From assembly GCF_951793255.1 (NCBI RefSeq), contig NZ_OX636706.1, positions 644,001-708,000 of the forward strand: a stretch of DNA of 64,000 bases. Reading direction: 5' to 3'. The notes beneath the pieces were generated by a model. It did no database searches. It saw nothing but the letters and a program-made list of their open reading frames with translations, and was not told the origin of the DNA. This document shows, piece by piece, positions 25,770 through 35,257 of the stretch (positions are counted from its first letter, which is position 1; each line of letters begins with the position of its first letter). The translations under genes were made by a program, and so were the position numbers. The DNA comes from Desulfovibrio piger. Lineage in GTDB: Bacteria; Desulfobacterota; Desulfovibrionia; Desulfovibrionales; Desulfovibrionaceae.

Positions 25770-26444
25770 ATGTCCGCCGCCCCTTCCGGGTCCCTGCCGC
25801 CGCTCAGTGAAGAAGAACGCGCCATCTTTGCCAATGCCATCCGGCAGGCCCGCATGCTGCAGCGGACCCTGGGGCCGCTGTGCGAGGTCGCCATCCATGA
25901 TTTCCGCGATCTCGAGCACTCCCTCATCCATCTGGAAGGCAGCCTTACCGGCCGCAAGCTGGGCGCGCCCATCACCAACATCGTGGTCAAGGCCTGGCGC
26001 CAGCAGGGCGACGATGTGGCGGACATCGTGGGCTATCCCTCGTCCACGCCGGGCGGCAAATCCCTCAAGTCCTCCACCTCGTTCCTGCGCAGGGCCGACG
26101 GCCGGGTCATCGGCGCCTTCTGCATGAACATCGACCTTTCCGACCTGCTGCACTTCCAGGCCGTGCTGCACCCCCTGCTGCACGTGGATCCGCTGGAACG
26201 CGACGTGAGCGAGACCTTTGCCGCCTGCACCGGCGATACCAGCCTTGCCATCCTCGAGGCGGCCATCCGGCGCGCAGGCAAACACCCCTCCCTCATGAAC
26301 CGCGAGGAAAAAAAAGACTTCATCCGCATTCTCGACGAGGAAGGCGCCTTCCTCATCAAGGGCGTGGTCCAGCATGTGGCCAAGGAGATGCAGGTCTCCA
26401 TCTACACGGTGTACAATTATATGCGACAAATCAAGAAAAAATAA
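25770..26444 (+). CDS. YheO/DauR-type transcriptional regulator (PAS-like + HTH)
   Basis: A 224-residue regulator. Residues about 15-130 form the YheO-like PAS domain (VAIHDFRDLEHSLIHLEG, SLKSSTSFLRRADGRVIGAFCMNID), and the C-terminus is the helix-turn-helix HTH_22 (EEKKDFIRILDEEGAFLIKG, VAKEMQVSIYTVYNYMRQI). This architecture is that of E. coli YheO and the D-Arg regulator DauR. ATG 25770 has GAGG at 5 nt. It lies directly upstream of serine dehydratase and permease genes, with an AT palindrome between them, suggesting control by an amino acid. Confidence 0.87.
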   Translation: MSAAPSGSLPPLSEEERAIFANAIRQARMLQRTLGPLCEVAIHDFRDLEHSLIHLEGSLTGRKLGAPITNIVVKAWRQQGDDVADIVGYPSSTPGGKSLKSSTSFLRRADGRVIGAFCMNIDLSDLLHFQAVLHPLLHVDPLERDVSETFAACTGDTSLAILEAAIRRAGKHPSLMNREEKKDFIRILDEEGAFLIKGVVQHVAKEMQVSIYTVYNYMRQIKKK

Positions 26445-26464
26445 TGACTAGTCTTACTATTTAA

Positions 26465-26489
26465 AATATTTTTTAAATTAAAAAATATT
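26465..26489. promoter_or_regulatory. AT-only palindrome upstream of sdaA (candidate operator)
   Basis: A perfect 10-bp inverted repeat (AATATTTTTT at 26465-26474, AAAAAATATT at 26480-26489) around AAATT, in otherwise GC-rich DNA. It directly abuts a TTGACA hexamer at 26488-26493 upstream of sdaA. It may bind the adjacent YheO-type regulator or act as a UP/bending element. Confidence 0.5.
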
Positions 26490-26639
26490 GACACATCCCC
26501 GTACTCAAGGCAAAAGGGGATGTGCTGCAATGGGGCGCAGCTCCTGTTTCCTTCCTCTCCCTCCCCGGCGCGCTCCGCGCCCGCCCCGCGTCAGGCCTGC
26601 GCCTGCGGCCAGCACAGTCATCCCACACAAGGAGACACC

Positions 26640-28046
26640 ATGACTCCCACGCACAAGCCCCTGACGGCCCTGCATGTCCGTCCGGCCATCGAGACCTCGC
26701 TCTTCGACTTTTTCAAGATCGGCCCCGGCCCTTCCAGCTCCCATACCATCGGCCCCATGCGCGCCGGTCATGACTTCGTCCAGCGCTGCGATGCCCTCGA
26801 CCCCGATCTGGTACGCCGCGCCGCCCGCATCCATGTGGTGCTGCTGGGCTCGCTGAGCGCCACGGGCATGGGCCACGGCACCAATACCGCCGTGCTGGCC
26901 GGTCTGCTGCGCACCAGCCCCGAGACCTGTCCCGCGGGCCTGCTGGACAGGCTGGGCCGCGAAGCCGACGCCCGGCACGAGCTGCGCATCCACGACGTCC
27001 TTTTGCAGGTGGGCCTTGCCGACATCGAACACGGCCCCATCATCCACGACGCCCCCTACAGCAACACCCTGCTCGTCAGCCTTGAGGATGCCGACGGCCA
27101 GGCCCTGTTCAGCATGGAATACTATTCCGTGGGCGGCGGATTCATCCAGTGGAAGGGCTGGACCCCGCCCGAACGCGGCAAGCCCGTGCACCCCTACGGC
27201 ACCATGCGCCAGCTGCGCGAACAGCTGGCCAAGACCGGCCTGACCCTGCACGAGCTGATCCTGGACAACGAGAGCGCCATCACCGGCATGTCCCGCCCGG
27301 ACATCTTCCAGAACCTGGAACAGATCATGGAATCCATGTACGCCAGCGTGCGCCGCGGCCTTGAGGCCGAAGGGCAGCTGCCCGGCACCCTGGGCGTGTG
27401 GCGCAAGGGCCATACCCTGCTGGAACGCGCCCGCGAGATGCCCCTGGCCGTGGACCGCTTCCTGGGCCAGGTCAACGCCTATGCCTTTGCCGTGGCCGAA
27501 GAGAACGCCTCGGGCGGCGTCATCGTCACCGCGCCCACCTGCGGGGCCGCGGGCGTCATGCCCGCCCTGCTCTACGCCATGCGCTACAACATGAACATCG
27601 GTGACCGGGCCCTGCGCGAAGGCGTGCTGGCCTCGGCGGCCGTGGGCTTCCTGGCCAAGCACAACGCCGGTATCGCCGGTGCCGAAGTGGGCTGTCAGGG
27701 CGAAGTGGGCGTGGCCTCCAGCATGGCCGCCGCCATGCTGGCCCATGCGCGCGGTTATGCCGTGGATGTGGTGGAGAACGCCGCCGAAGTGGCCCTGGAA
27801 CACCATCTGGGCCTGACCTGCGACCCCGTGGGCGGCTATGTGCAGATCCCCTGCATCGAGCGCAACGCCGTGGGCGCCATCAAGGCCTACAATGCCTGCC
27901 TGCTGGCCACCTGCGAGAAGTCCTCGCAGCACATGGTCAGCCTGGACGCCGTCATCATGGCCATGAACGAGACCGGCCGCGAGATGAACGCCAAATTCAA
28001 GGAAACCAGCGAAGGCGGCCTGGCCGTCAGCCTGGTGGAATGCTGA
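26640..28046 (+). CDS. sdaA: L-serine dehydratase (iron-sulfur type, single chain)
   Basis: A 468-residue [4Fe-4S] L-serine ammonia-lyase converting L-serine to pyruvate and ammonia. The beta-type N-terminal domain has FKIGPGPSSSHTIGPMRAG. The alpha domain contains TAPTCGAAGVMPA, GAEVGCQGEVGVASSMAAAML and LTCDPVGGYVQIPCIERN, which supply the cluster cysteines. The start at 26640 has AAGGAGA upstream. It is followed by a serine-type permease and preceded by a YheO-type regulator, forming a serine-use module that would yield pyruvate as electron donor. Confidence 0.95.
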   Translation: MTPTHKPLTALHVRPAIETSLFDFFKIGPGPSSSHTIGPMRAGHDFVQRCDALDPDLVRRAARIHVVLLGSLSATGMGHGTNTAVLAGLLRTSPETCPAGLLDRLGREADARHELRIHDVLLQVGLADIEHGPIIHDAPYSNTLLVSLEDADGQALFSMEYYSVGGGFIQWKGWTPPERGKPVHPYGTMRQLREQLAKTGLTLHELILDNESAITGMSRPDIFQNLEQIMESMYASVRRGLEAEGQLPGTLGVWRKGHTLLERAREMPLAVDRFLGQVNAYAFAVAEENASGGVIVTAPTCGAAGVMPALLYAMRYNMNIGDRALREGVLASAAVGFLAKHNAGIAGAEVGCQGEVGVASSMAAAMLAHARGYAVDVVENAAEVALEHHLGLTCDPVGGYVQIPCIERNAVGAIKAYNACLLATCEKSSQHMVSLDAVIMAMNETGREMNAKFKETSEGGLAVSLVEC

Positions 28047-28184
28047 TCGGGAGCCGTGCGCTCCCGCGGGGCCGTCTTCGTCCATCCGGCGAAGGCGGCC
28101 CCTTCCGTCCCCGGACAGGGCCCTGCCACGGGCCCGGGACCTGTTCCCCTGCCTTTCCAACCCTTTCACCTTCAAGGAACCTTC

Positions 28185-29444
28185 ATGGCACAGACCCCTG
28201 AAACCGGCCATGCCGCCTCCGGCCGCTGGACGAAATTCGACGTCGTCTGGATGCTCAACCTCTTCGGCACCGCGGTGGGCGCGGGCATCCTCTTCCTGCC
28301 CATCAATGCGGGCATGTCCGGCATCTGGCCCCTGGTCGTCATCACCCTGCTGGTGGGCCCCATGACCTATTTCGCCCACCGGGGCCTGGCCCGCTTCGTG
28401 CTGTCCTCCTCCCGCGCCGACAGCGACATCACCGCCGTGGTGGAGGAACACTTCGGTCTTTCCGCAGGCAAGCTCATCACCCTGCTCTATTTCTTCGCCA
28501 TCTATCCCATCCTGCTCATCTATGCCGTGGGCATCACCAACACGGTGGAATCCTTCATCATCAACCAGCTGCAGATGGCCGCGCCGCCGCGCCTGCTGCT
28601 TTCCGGCGTGCTGGTGGCGGCCCTGATGGCCGTCATCCTGGTGGGCGAGAACTTCATGCTCAAATTCAACGAGTGGCTGGTCTACCCCCTGTGCGGCATC
28701 CTCTTCTGCCTGTCGCTCTACCTCATCCCGCACTGGAACACCTCCTCGCTGGGCCAGATGCCTGATGCCGGCAGCTTCCTGGGCACCCTCTGGCTCACCC
28801 TGCCGGTGCTGGTCTTCGCCTTCAACCATTCGCCCGCCATCTCGTCCTTTGCCCTGGCCCAGCGCCGCCATTACGGCGACATGGCCGAACAGAAGGCCTC
28901 CCAGACCCTGCGCGGCACGGCCTGTATCCTGGTGCTCTTCGTCATGGCCTTCGTCTTCAGCTGCGTGCTCAGCCTCAGCCCCGCCCAGCTGGTGGAGGCC
29001 AAGGCCCAGAACATCCCCGTGCTCTCCTATCTGGCCAACCAGTTCGACAATCCCTTCATCTCCTGGTTCGGCCCGCTCATCGCCTTCCTGGCCATCGGCA
29101 GCTCCTTCTTCGGCCACTATCTGGGCGCCCGCGAAGGCCTGCACGGCATCCTGATCCAGATGTCCTCCAACCCCGAAGCCACGGCCACCTCGCGCAGCGT
29201 ACGCACCGGCATCGCCCTGTTCTTCTTCGTGACCCTCTGGCTGGCCGGCTGGCTCAATCCCGGCATCCTGGACATCATCGAATCCCTCAGCGGCCCGGTC
29301 ATCGCCATGATCCTGTTCATCATGCCCATGTACGCCGTGCACAAGATCCCGGCCATGAGCCGCTACCGTGGCCAGTGGAGCAATGCCTTCGTGCTGGCCG
29401 CCGGTTGCGTGGCCATCTCTTCCCTGCTCTACAAGCTGTTCTGA
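28185..29444 (+). CDS. sdaC: Serine/threonine-type amino acid permease (HAAAP family)
   Basis: A 419-residue transporter with about eleven hydrophobic helices. The N-terminus has the SdaC/TdcC signature [16 protein letters not shown], and the family segments [18 protein letters not shown] and [20 protein letters not shown] are present. It likely imports L-serine with H+ or Na+ for the upstream dehydratase. The start at 28185 follows CAAGGAA. A terminator-like hairpin closes the unit. Confidence 0.9.
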   Translation: MAQTPETGHAASGRWTKFDVVWMLNLFGTAVGAGILFLPINAGMSGIWPLVVITLLVGPMTYFAHRGLARFVLSSSRADSDITAVVEEHFGLSAGKLITLLYFFAIYPILLIYAVGITNTVESFIINQLQMAAPPRLLLSGVLVAALMAVILVGENFMLKFNEWLVYPLCGILFCLSLYLIPHWNTSSLGQMPDAGSFLGTLWLTLPVLVFAFNHSPAISSFALAQRRHYGDMAEQKASQTLRGTACILVLFVMAFVFSCVLSLSPAQLVEAKAQNIPVLSYLANQFDNPFISWFGPLIAFLAIGSSFFGHYLGAREGLHGILIQMSSNPEATATSRSVRTGIALFFFVTLWLAGWLNPGILDIIESLSGPVIAMILFIMPMYAVHKIPAMSRYRGQWSNAFVLAAGCVAISSLLYKLF

Positions 29445-29474
29445 TCCCGCGCGCCGCATCCGTAAAACGACTCC

Positions 29475-29514
29475 AGACGTCCGCCGGTCTCCATGCCGGT
29501 GGGCGTCTTTTTTT
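29475..29514 (+). terminator. Terminator of the serine operon
   Basis: An imperfect stem (AGACG-CC-CCGG with CCGG-GG-CGTCT) around 29475-29507, followed by T7, 30 bp after the permease stop. Confidence 0.85.
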
Positions 29515-30028
29515 GTGCCGCCGGATTGCCGCGGGCGATGCGGCCCGTGTGAGCCTTGCCGCTCCCCTGCCGCACAGCAGACGGACAGCGCACGGCGCCT
29601 CCATGATAGGAAAGAAGGATGAGGAAGAGAGGAACGGCGAATTTCCGCGAGCAGACGTGCGCCGTGCCGTCTGTGATGGCCGGGCTGCACGAGCATCCTG
29701 GCCAAGAGCGGTGAGCGTACGGACGGAGCGAGGCGGCAACAGCGGGCCTGCCAAAGCCTGCCGGACAGCGGGCGCATCGCAGAGCGCCGCACACGAAGGC
29801 CATGCTTCCCTGATGGCCGGGGTTCCGTGACCGGACAGGCCGAAGGGCTGCCGCGCCCTCGAAGACCGGGACTCGGAAGGGGAAAATACCTCTCCCCTGT
29901 CCCGTGTCCGGCAGAGCGGGACGCATGGACCACGGTACGGGGCTGTCCCGCCCCTCCCCACCCTGGACAGACCATGCCGCCGGGCAGAAGGAAAGCAGAC
30001 CGGCCGGACGCCGGACAGCGGACAAAAA
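29515..30028. other. Intergenic stretch without a recognisable gene
   Basis: No plausible coding frame or known RNA is seen on either strand; frames that stay open have no recognisable motifs or ribosome binding sites. It leads into the hairpin-rich region that starts near 30029. Confidence 0.5.
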
Positions 30029-30380
30029 AAGACGACCGGCTGCCCAGGGGGAGGAGCAGCCGGCCAAAGAGGGAGGATGTTCTGATGGTTAGAGGTTATG
30101 GTGAAGGAGGAGGATGCTCTCGTGAGCCCCGGCAGGACCAAGGGGGATTGCCCTGCCGGATATGTTGTCCGCCTAAGGCGGGGAGGGACGATCTCAGGAG
30201 TAAAATCCGTCGTTCTCAGGAAGGCCCGGCCGGGGCCAGGGGAATCCCCGGCCGGGGTAGAAGTTCCAGAGGACTGCATTTTGTAGAGCGGGAGCTCCGG
30301 TTAAAGGTGCCTGTCAAAGGAGGTTGCTGTTTTCGGGAGCCTGGCCGGAAGGAGGAGGAGCTTCCGGCCAGATATTTCTT
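30029..30380. ncRNA. Candidate structured RNA: hairpins with GGA-rich (+) or CCUCC-rich (-) loops
   Basis: Four strong GC stems lie in tandem: about 30035-30062 (CCGGCTGC/GCAGCCGG), 30129-30159 (CCGGCAG/CTGCCGG), 30227-30256 (CCGGCCGG type) and 30341-30371 (CTGGCCGGAAG/CTTCCGGCCAG). On the + strand their loops and linkers hold about fifteen GGA triplets, mostly AGGA or GGGA, as in CsrA-binding RNAs. On the - strand the same loops read CTCCTCCTC and similar, complementary to Shine-Dalgarno sequences, and the hairpin at 30035-30062 runs into T7, a proper terminator. It may instead be the 3' UTR of the minus-strand zraP-like gene. No ORF explains it. Confidence 0.35.
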
Positions 30381-30404
30381 TCTGCCGTTGGCAGGGATCA
30401 GCTC

Positions 30405-30980
30405 TTAGTAGTGGCCGCGATGGGGACCGTCGTCGTAGCTGGCGTCACCGCGGGGGCCGTCGCCACGGGGGCAATCCATGGCGGGGCCGCGATCGCCACG
30501 GGGACCACGAGGACCGCGGGGGGCATCCTTGAAGCCTTCCGGCACGCCCACTTCGGCAGCCAGCTTGTCGCCCAGGGCGTCATGCAGGTCGGCCATCTCG
30601 TTGCGCAGGCGGGCCATTTCGGTAGCGGCCTCACGCACGGCCTTCACATCGGGGTTGGTGGCGTTTTCCAAAGCCCGCAGTTCCTGGCGCTTGACGTAGA
30701 TGCTGTCGCGCAGCTGCTCCATGCGGGGAGCGAATTCTTCCATGATCTTGTCGAACTTGGCACGCTGCGCGTCCGACATGGCCCGGTAACCCCAGCCACG
30801 GGCGTGGCCGTGATGTCCCCAGCCGCCTTCCCAGCAGCCGCCGTCGCCGTAACCGTAGCAGGGACCATAACCGTTGCCCTGGCCGCGATGATGGGGGCCG
30901 GCGAAAGCGTCAGAGGTCATGGTTCCGCCGATGAGGGCTGCAGCCAGCAGGGCAGGGATCATAACGCGGGAAGTATTCAT
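30405..30980 (-). CDS. ZraP/Spy-like periplasmic metal/stress protein A
   Basis: A 191-residue secreted protein. A signal peptide ends near DAFAG. A Gly/His/Tyr-rich stretch (residues 28-65) follows, then the helical CpxP/ZraP region with DAQRAKFDKIMEEFAPRMEQLRD and NEMADLHDALGDKL, and a Pro/Arg/Gly/Asp-rich tail with terminal His residues. The family includes Zn-binding ZraP and the chaperone Spy. Upstream lie a near-perfect sigma-54 promoter and an IHF-type site, matching control by the NtrC-type regulator encoded at 33611-34975. Confidence 0.8.
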   Translation of the reverse strand: MNTSRVMIPALLAAALIGGTMTSDAFAGPHHRGQGNGYGPCYGYGDGGCWEGGWGHHGHARGWGYRAMSDAQRAKFDKIMEEFAPRMEQLRDSIYVKRQELRALENATNPDVKAVREAATEMARLRNEMADLHDALGDKLAAEVGVPEGFKDAPRGPRGPRGDRGPAMDCPRGDGPRGDASYDDGPHRGHY

Positions 30981-31054
30981 ATATATGCTCCTTTATCTCT
31001 TCTCAGAGTGGGTTATCTTTGGGCTTTGGGTCTTGCCCTTTGTGCTCTGTATAT

Positions 31055-31070
31055 AGCAACCCGCGTGCCA
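31055..31070 (-). promoter_or_regulatory. Sigma-54 (-24/-12) promoter of the zraP-like gene
   Basis: On the minus strand the sequence TGGCACGCGGGTTGCT matches the consensus TGGCACG-N4-TTGCW at every position. It lies about 75 bp upstream of the start codon at 30980. Confidence 0.88.
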
Positions 31071-31089
31071 AACATTATTTTTCAATATA

Positions 31090-31102
31090 AATCAATATAT
31101 TA
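31090..31102 (+). promoter_or_regulatory. IHF-type binding site upstream of the sigma-54 promoter
   Basis: AATCAATATATTA matches WATCAANNNNTTR exactly. It lies in an AT-rich stretch about 20 bp upstream of the -24 element, the usual place for IHF to bend DNA between an NtrC-type activator and sigma-54 polymerase. Confidence 0.6.
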
Positions 31103-31260
31103 TATTTTTATCCCGGCAAACAGCCTTTCTCCGGCTGTCCTGTGTTCCCCCCGGATGTCCAGTTTTTATGCAGCGGGCCGGCGGACCTGGTCAAAAATTA
31201 TACAGCAGACAAATTTTCATACACCCCTGACGCCCGGCCCCCAAAGCCGGAGCCGGATAC

Positions 31261-31285
31261 AAAAAAAGCCCCGCCTGAGCGGGGC
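31261..31285 (-). terminator. Terminator of the second Spy-like gene
   Basis: GCCCCGC / GCGGGGC stem (31268-31274 with 31279-31285); read on the minus strand it is followed by T7. It separates the two zraP-like genes into independent transcripts. Confidence 0.92.
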
Positions 31286-31312
31286 CTGGATGTTTCATGC
31301 GGGCTGCAGAAG

Positions 31313-31789
31313 TTACGGGCAGGGTTCGAGGGTCTCCTGCAGGGAATACGTATGGATCACGTCCTGCCGGATCATGCTGTTGCAACCCCGGCTCTTGCCG
31401 GCACGGCGGAAACTCACGCCCACCTCGTCCAGCAGGCGGCCTTCCAGCTGCGCCAGCTGCAGGCGCAGACGGTCGCGCAGGTCCTGCAGCTCCCAGCCAA
31501 GACGGGAGAGCGTTTCGGCGGACGAGTCCTCCGCGTAGTCGAAATGGGCCAGTTCTTCCCGCTTCTGGCGAATGCGCCAGCGGGTGTCTTCGATGGCAGG
31601 ACGGGCTTCTTCAAGGATGGCGCGGGCCTTGACCTGCTGTTCTTCGGGCAGGCTCTGGAGCCACTGGTCGACATTGCGGTAGCCGCGCGGCCCGTGACCG
31701 CCGCCGTGATGCCCCCCGGCAGCCGCCATGAGCGGCAGCAGCAGGAGCGATGTCATGACCAGACCACTGACAACTATATTCTTCCACAT
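31313..31789 (-). CDS. ZraP/Spy-like periplasmic protein B
   Basis: A 158-residue secreted protein. The signal peptide ends near PLMAAAG, followed by a His/Gly-rich GGHHGGGHGPRG segment that could bind metal. A helical ZraP/Spy region comes next (LPEEQQVKARAILEEARPAIEDTRWRIRQKR, in two pieces, and LSRLGWELQDLRDRLRLQLAQLEGRLL). It is paralogous in architecture to the 30405-30980 product but shorter. No sigma-54 site is visible upstream. It is divergent from the histidine kinase gene. Confidence 0.75.
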   Translation of the reverse strand: MWKNIVVSGLVMTSLLLLPLMAAAGGHHGGGHGPRGYRNVDQWLQSLPEEQQVKARAILEEARPAIEDTRWRIRQKREELAHFDYAEDSSAETLSRLGWELQDLRDRLRLQLAQLEGRLLDEVGVSFRRAGKSRGCNSMIRQDVIHTYSLQETLEPCP

Positions 31790-31969
31790 AGGCAAACCTT
31801 GTTCTGTTGGGCCATGCTTCTGGCATATCAAGCCTGTGTCCGCGGCGCAAGGAAAGGCCGCCGGCAGGCCGTGGCATTTTTTCGTCTTTCCTCGTTCTTG
31901 CAAAAAACATGCAAGCCAAATATCCGACGGCAAGGTGACAGGTGCCCCAACCATGCTTATAGTGCAGGC

Positions 31970-33610
31970 ATGAACTTTATCCGACGCTGCCTTTCCGCTG
32001 CTGCCGCCCTGCTGGACCCCCGCCGCCACCGGCTGGCCCGCGCCGCCAACCGGCCCTGCCAGACACCGGGGTCTGCCGCGTCCGGCCGGAACACCGGCGG
32101 CATGGTGGCCAATGACCAGGCCGCGCGCGAGAACGACTGTTCCCAGGCCCGTTCACAGCTGGCGCAGCAGCAGAACACCCCGCTGGGCCTGCTGCTGGGA
32201 GGGACGGCCTTCGTCCTCATCCTGCTGGTCACCCTGCTGGCCCTGGCCTCCATCGAGCGCAACGAACGCGCCATGTCACGCCTGCTGGCCGAAAAAGGCA
32301 GCTCCCTGATCATGGCCTTCGAGAGCATGCTGCGCACCAGCATGCGCGGCGAGGCGCGCGTGCGCCTGCAGATCCTGCTCAAGGAGATGGCCAGCACCTC
32401 GGACGTGCAGTTCATCGCCGTCACCATGCCCGACGGCACCATCCTGGCCCACAGCAACGGCAACCGCCTGGGCGAGATCCTGCGCATCAACGGCGAAGAG
32501 GCCGACGAAAAGACCATGAAGCTCCTGGCCCCCGGCAGCCAGACACGTTCCGCCATCCTCAATATGGAAGGCCAGCGCGTGTTCGTGGTCTACCGCTATT
32601 TCATGCAGCCCCCGCCGGGGCAGGGGCTGCCGCCGGGCCTGCCGCAGCCCATCATCTTCCTGGGCCTCGACCTCTCACCGTTCGAGATCACCCGCGGCCA
32701 GGACAGGGACCACGTCTTCATGCTGGCCGGGGTGGCCATGCTGGTGGGCCTGGCCTGTCTGCTGGCCCTGTACTACGCGCAGCGCGCCCGCGAATCCCGC
32801 CGCCGCCAGCGCCGGGCCGAAGGCGAGATCCGCCGCCTGGAAGAAGAGATCCGCCGCAAGGAAAAGCTGGCCGCCGTGGGCACGCTGGCCGCCGGGGTGG
32901 CCCACGAGATCCGCAACCCGCTCAGTTCCATCAAGGGCTACGCCACCTATTTCGGCATGCGCTTCCCCGAAGGCAGCGAAGACCGCAAGGCCGCGGGCGT
33001 CATGGTGCGCGAGGTGGAACGCCTCAACCGCGTCATCAGCGAGCTCATCGGGCTCTCGCGTCCCAGTGACGTGCGTCCCGTGGCCGCCCCGCTGGAAGAC
33101 AGCGTGGCCCATGTGCTGCGCCTCATCGCCCAGGATGCCGAAAAACGCGGCGTCCGGCTGGTGAACAGCCTTCCGGCCGCCCTGCCCCCGGCCCGCATGG
33201 ATCCCGACAGGCTGGGGCAGGCCCTGCTCAACATCTGCCTCAACGCCCTGGACGCCATGCCCGACGGCGGCACCCTGACCCTGGGCTGTACGGTGGAGAA
33301 GCAGCATCTTGTCCTCTCGGTCACGGACACCGGGCAGGGCATCGCGCCCGAGAACCTCAACCACATCTTCGACCCCTATTTCACCACCAAGGGGCACGGC
33401 ACGGGCCTGGGACTGGCCACCGTCCACAAGATCGTGGAGGCGCTCGAAGGCGAAGTCTATGTGCAATCCCGTCAGGCCACGGCGGACACGCCCGGCCGGA
33501 CCACGTTTTTCATACGCCTGCCGCAGGCCGGCAAGGCAGCGGGCCATCCGGCGGACGGCCCGGACAGGCAGGCGGGGGAGCCTGCCGACAGGCAGAAGGG
33601 GGAGGATTAG
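31970..33610 (+). CDS. Sensor histidine kinase, ZraS/HydH-like
   Basis: A 546-residue membrane kinase. TM1 is at about residues 68-90 ([20 protein letters not shown]). A periplasmic sensor of about 150 residues follows, then TM2 ([21 protein letters not shown]) and a HisKA domain with [16 protein letters not shown] (phospho-His 312). The HATPase_c domain has [36 protein letters not shown] and [13 protein letters not shown]. The start is uncertain: ATG 31970 has a weak ribosome binding site, and ATG 32102 in frame would remove a basic leader. It abuts the response regulator gene. Confidence 0.88.
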   Translation: MNFIRRCLSAAAALLDPRRHRLARAANRPCQTPGSAASGRNTGGMVANDQAARENDCSQARSQLAQQQNTPLGLLLGGTAFVLILLVTLLALASIERNERAMSRLLAEKGSSLIMAFESMLRTSMRGEARVRLQILLKEMASTSDVQFIAVTMPDGTILAHSNGNRLGEILRINGEEADEKTMKLLAPGSQTRSAILNMEGQRVFVVYRYFMQPPPGQGLPPGLPQPIIFLGLDLSPFEITRGQDRDHVFMLAGVAMLVGLACLLALYYAQRARESRRRQRRAEGEIRRLEEEIRRKEKLAAVGTLAAGVAHEIRNPLSSIKGYATYFGMRFPEGSEDRKAAGVMVREVERLNRVISELIGLSRPSDVRPVAAPLEDSVAHVLRLIAQDAEKRGVRLVNSLPAALPPARMDPDRLGQALLNICLNALDAMPDGGTLTLGCTVEKQHLVLSVTDTGQGIAPENLNHIFDPYFTTKGHGTGLGLATVHKIVEALEGEVYVQSRQATADTPGRTTFFIRLPQAGKAAGHPADGPDRQAGEPADRQKGED

Positions 33611-34975
33611 GTGAATACCAGCATTCTCGTGGTTGACGACGACGATGCCCACCGCGGCATGTTGCGCATGATGCTCCAGGCCTGGGGCTACAGCGTGGAC
33701 GAGGCGGCCGACGGCGATCTGGCCGTGGAGGCCGTGCGCGCCAAGCCCTACGACGTGGTGCTGACCGACGTGCGCATGGGACGCATGGACGGCATCCACG
33801 CCCTGCGGGGCATCCTGGACTACAATCCGGCCCTGCCCGTGGTGCTGATGACGGCCTACTCCTCCGTGGAGACCGCCGTGGATGCCCTGCGCCTGGGCGC
33901 CTACGATTATCTGACCAAGCCGCTGGACTTCGACGCCCTGCGCGAGACCCTGCAACGGGCCGTGGACCACTCCCGCATGAGCGTGGAGAACCGCGAGCTG
34001 CGCCGCCAGCTCAGCGAGGCCGCCGCCGGGCCCGAGATCCTGGGCCGCAGCCCTGCCGTCAGCGCCATGCGCGAGATCATCGCCACCGTGGCGCCCACCG
34101 AGGCCACGGTGCTCATCACCGGGGAATCCGGCACCGGCAAGGAACTGGTGGCCCGCGCCGTCCACGGTGCCAGCGCCCGTGCCAACAAGCCCCTGGTCAC
34201 GGTCAACTGCGCCGCCCTGGCCGAGAACCTGTTGGAATCCGAACTGTTCGGCCATGAGCGCGGGGCCTTCACCGGCGCCGACCGCCGCCGCGAGGGCCGC
34301 TTCCTGCAGGCCGACGGCGGCACCCTCTTCCTGGACGAGATCGGCGAGATGCCCCTTTCGCTGCAGGCCAAGCTGCTGCGCGCCCTGCAGCAGGGCGAGG
34401 TGCAGCGCGTGGGCTCGGACTCGCCCATCACCGTGGACGTGCGCGTCATCGCCGCCACCAATCGCAACCTGCGCGAAGAGGTGGAACAGAAGCGCTTCCG
34501 CGAGGACCTGTTCTTCCGCCTCAACGTCATCAGCATCGAAGTGCCCGCCCTGCGTGAACGCAGCGAGGACATCCCCCTGCTGGCGGCCCATTTCCTGGAA
34601 AAATTCGCGGCCCGCAACCGCAAGAACGTCAAGGGCTTCGCCCCGCAGGCCCTGGACATGCTGCGCCGCTACTCCTGGCCCGGCAACGTGCGCGAACTCC
34701 AGAACGCCGTGGAGCGCGCCGTGATCCTCTGCACCGGCGACCTCATCACCGGCCCGGAACTGCCCGCCAGCGTCACCGGCGCCGCCGAGCAGGCCGCCCC
34801 GGTACCGGAGACCGCCGAGGCCTCCCTGGCCGGTCTGTCTCTGGAAGCTCTGGAGCGCCGCGCCATCGAGGACACCCTGCGCCAGACCGAGGACAACAAG
34901 AGCGAGGCTGCCCGCCGCCTGGGCATCACCCGCGCCACCCTGCACAACAAATTGCGCAAGTACGGGCTGGAATAA
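33611..34975 (+). CDS. Sigma-54-dependent response regulator, ZraR/NtrC family
   Basis: A 454-residue activator. The receiver domain has [14 protein letters not shown] and the phospho-Asp in [12 protein letters not shown]. The AAA+ domain has Walker A GESGTGKE (171-178) and the sigma-54 contact loop GAFTGA (218-223). The C-terminal Fis-type HTH ends with [22 protein letters not shown]. The start is GTG, directly after the kinase stop. The matched sigma-54 promoter upstream of the zraP-like gene is the obvious target. Confidence 0.93.
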   Translation: MNTSILVVDDDDAHRGMLRMMLQAWGYSVDEAADGDLAVEAVRAKPYDVVLTDVRMGRMDGIHALRGILDYNPALPVVLMTAYSSVETAVDALRLGAYDYLTKPLDFDALRETLQRAVDHSRMSVENRELRRQLSEAAAGPEILGRSPAVSAMREIIATVAPTEATVLITGESGTGKELVARAVHGASARANKPLVTVNCAALAENLLESELFGHERGAFTGADRRREGRFLQADGGTLFLDEIGEMPLSLQAKLLRALQQGEVQRVGSDSPITVDVRVIAATNRNLREEVEQKRFREDLFFRLNVISIEVPALRERSEDIPLLAAHFLEKFAARNRKNVKGFAPQALDMLRRYSWPGNVRELQNAVERAVILCTGDLITGPELPASVTGAAEQAAPVPETAEASLAGLSLEALERRAIEDTLRQTEDNKSEAARRLGITRATLHNKLRKYGLE

Positions 34976-34985
34976 GAACGGGCAG

Positions 34986-35074
34986 GGATTTTCCGGGGGG
35001 AAGGGGACCCCCTTGGCCCGCGCGCAAGGGGGTCCCCTTCCCCCCGGCCCCCCATCCCTCCCCCAACGCGCTTT
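34986..35074 (+). repeat. 3'-end hairpin element, copy 2
   Basis: The most perfect copy: 23-bp arms without mismatch (34993-35015 with 35025-35047) around GCCCGCGCG, then CCATCCCTCCCCCAACGCGC and TTT. It begins 10 bp after the response regulator stop with GGATTTTCC. Confidence 0.88.
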
Positions 35075-35257
35075 GTTCAGAAGGATGACGAGGCTCGGAA
35101 AAGCCACGGCCTTGCCTGGGTGACCGTCTCCCGAACAAACACCGCCTGCGGCGGTTGGACAAAGACGGAAAAAGGGCGGTCGATGGCGTGCGCCGGACAA
35201 TTTTCGCACAAATCAGCAACGGAGGGGGCACCGCGCTCCCTCCATGAGGAAACACAC

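Noticed and set aside
26505-29975. Long minus-strand open frame (about 1156 codons) opposite sdaA and the permease
   Set aside because: Antisense shadow; composition (Gly/His/Ala-rich) is typical of reversed GC-rich coding DNA.
29320-30279. Minus-strand open frame across the gap after the permease
   Set aside because: Starts and ends without signals, no homology pattern, and crosses the serine operon terminator.
31790-31969. Sigma-54 promoter for the second Spy-like gene or the kinase
   Set aside because: GG and GC pairs occur, but none with the required 10-bp spacing; only the site at 31055-31070 fits.
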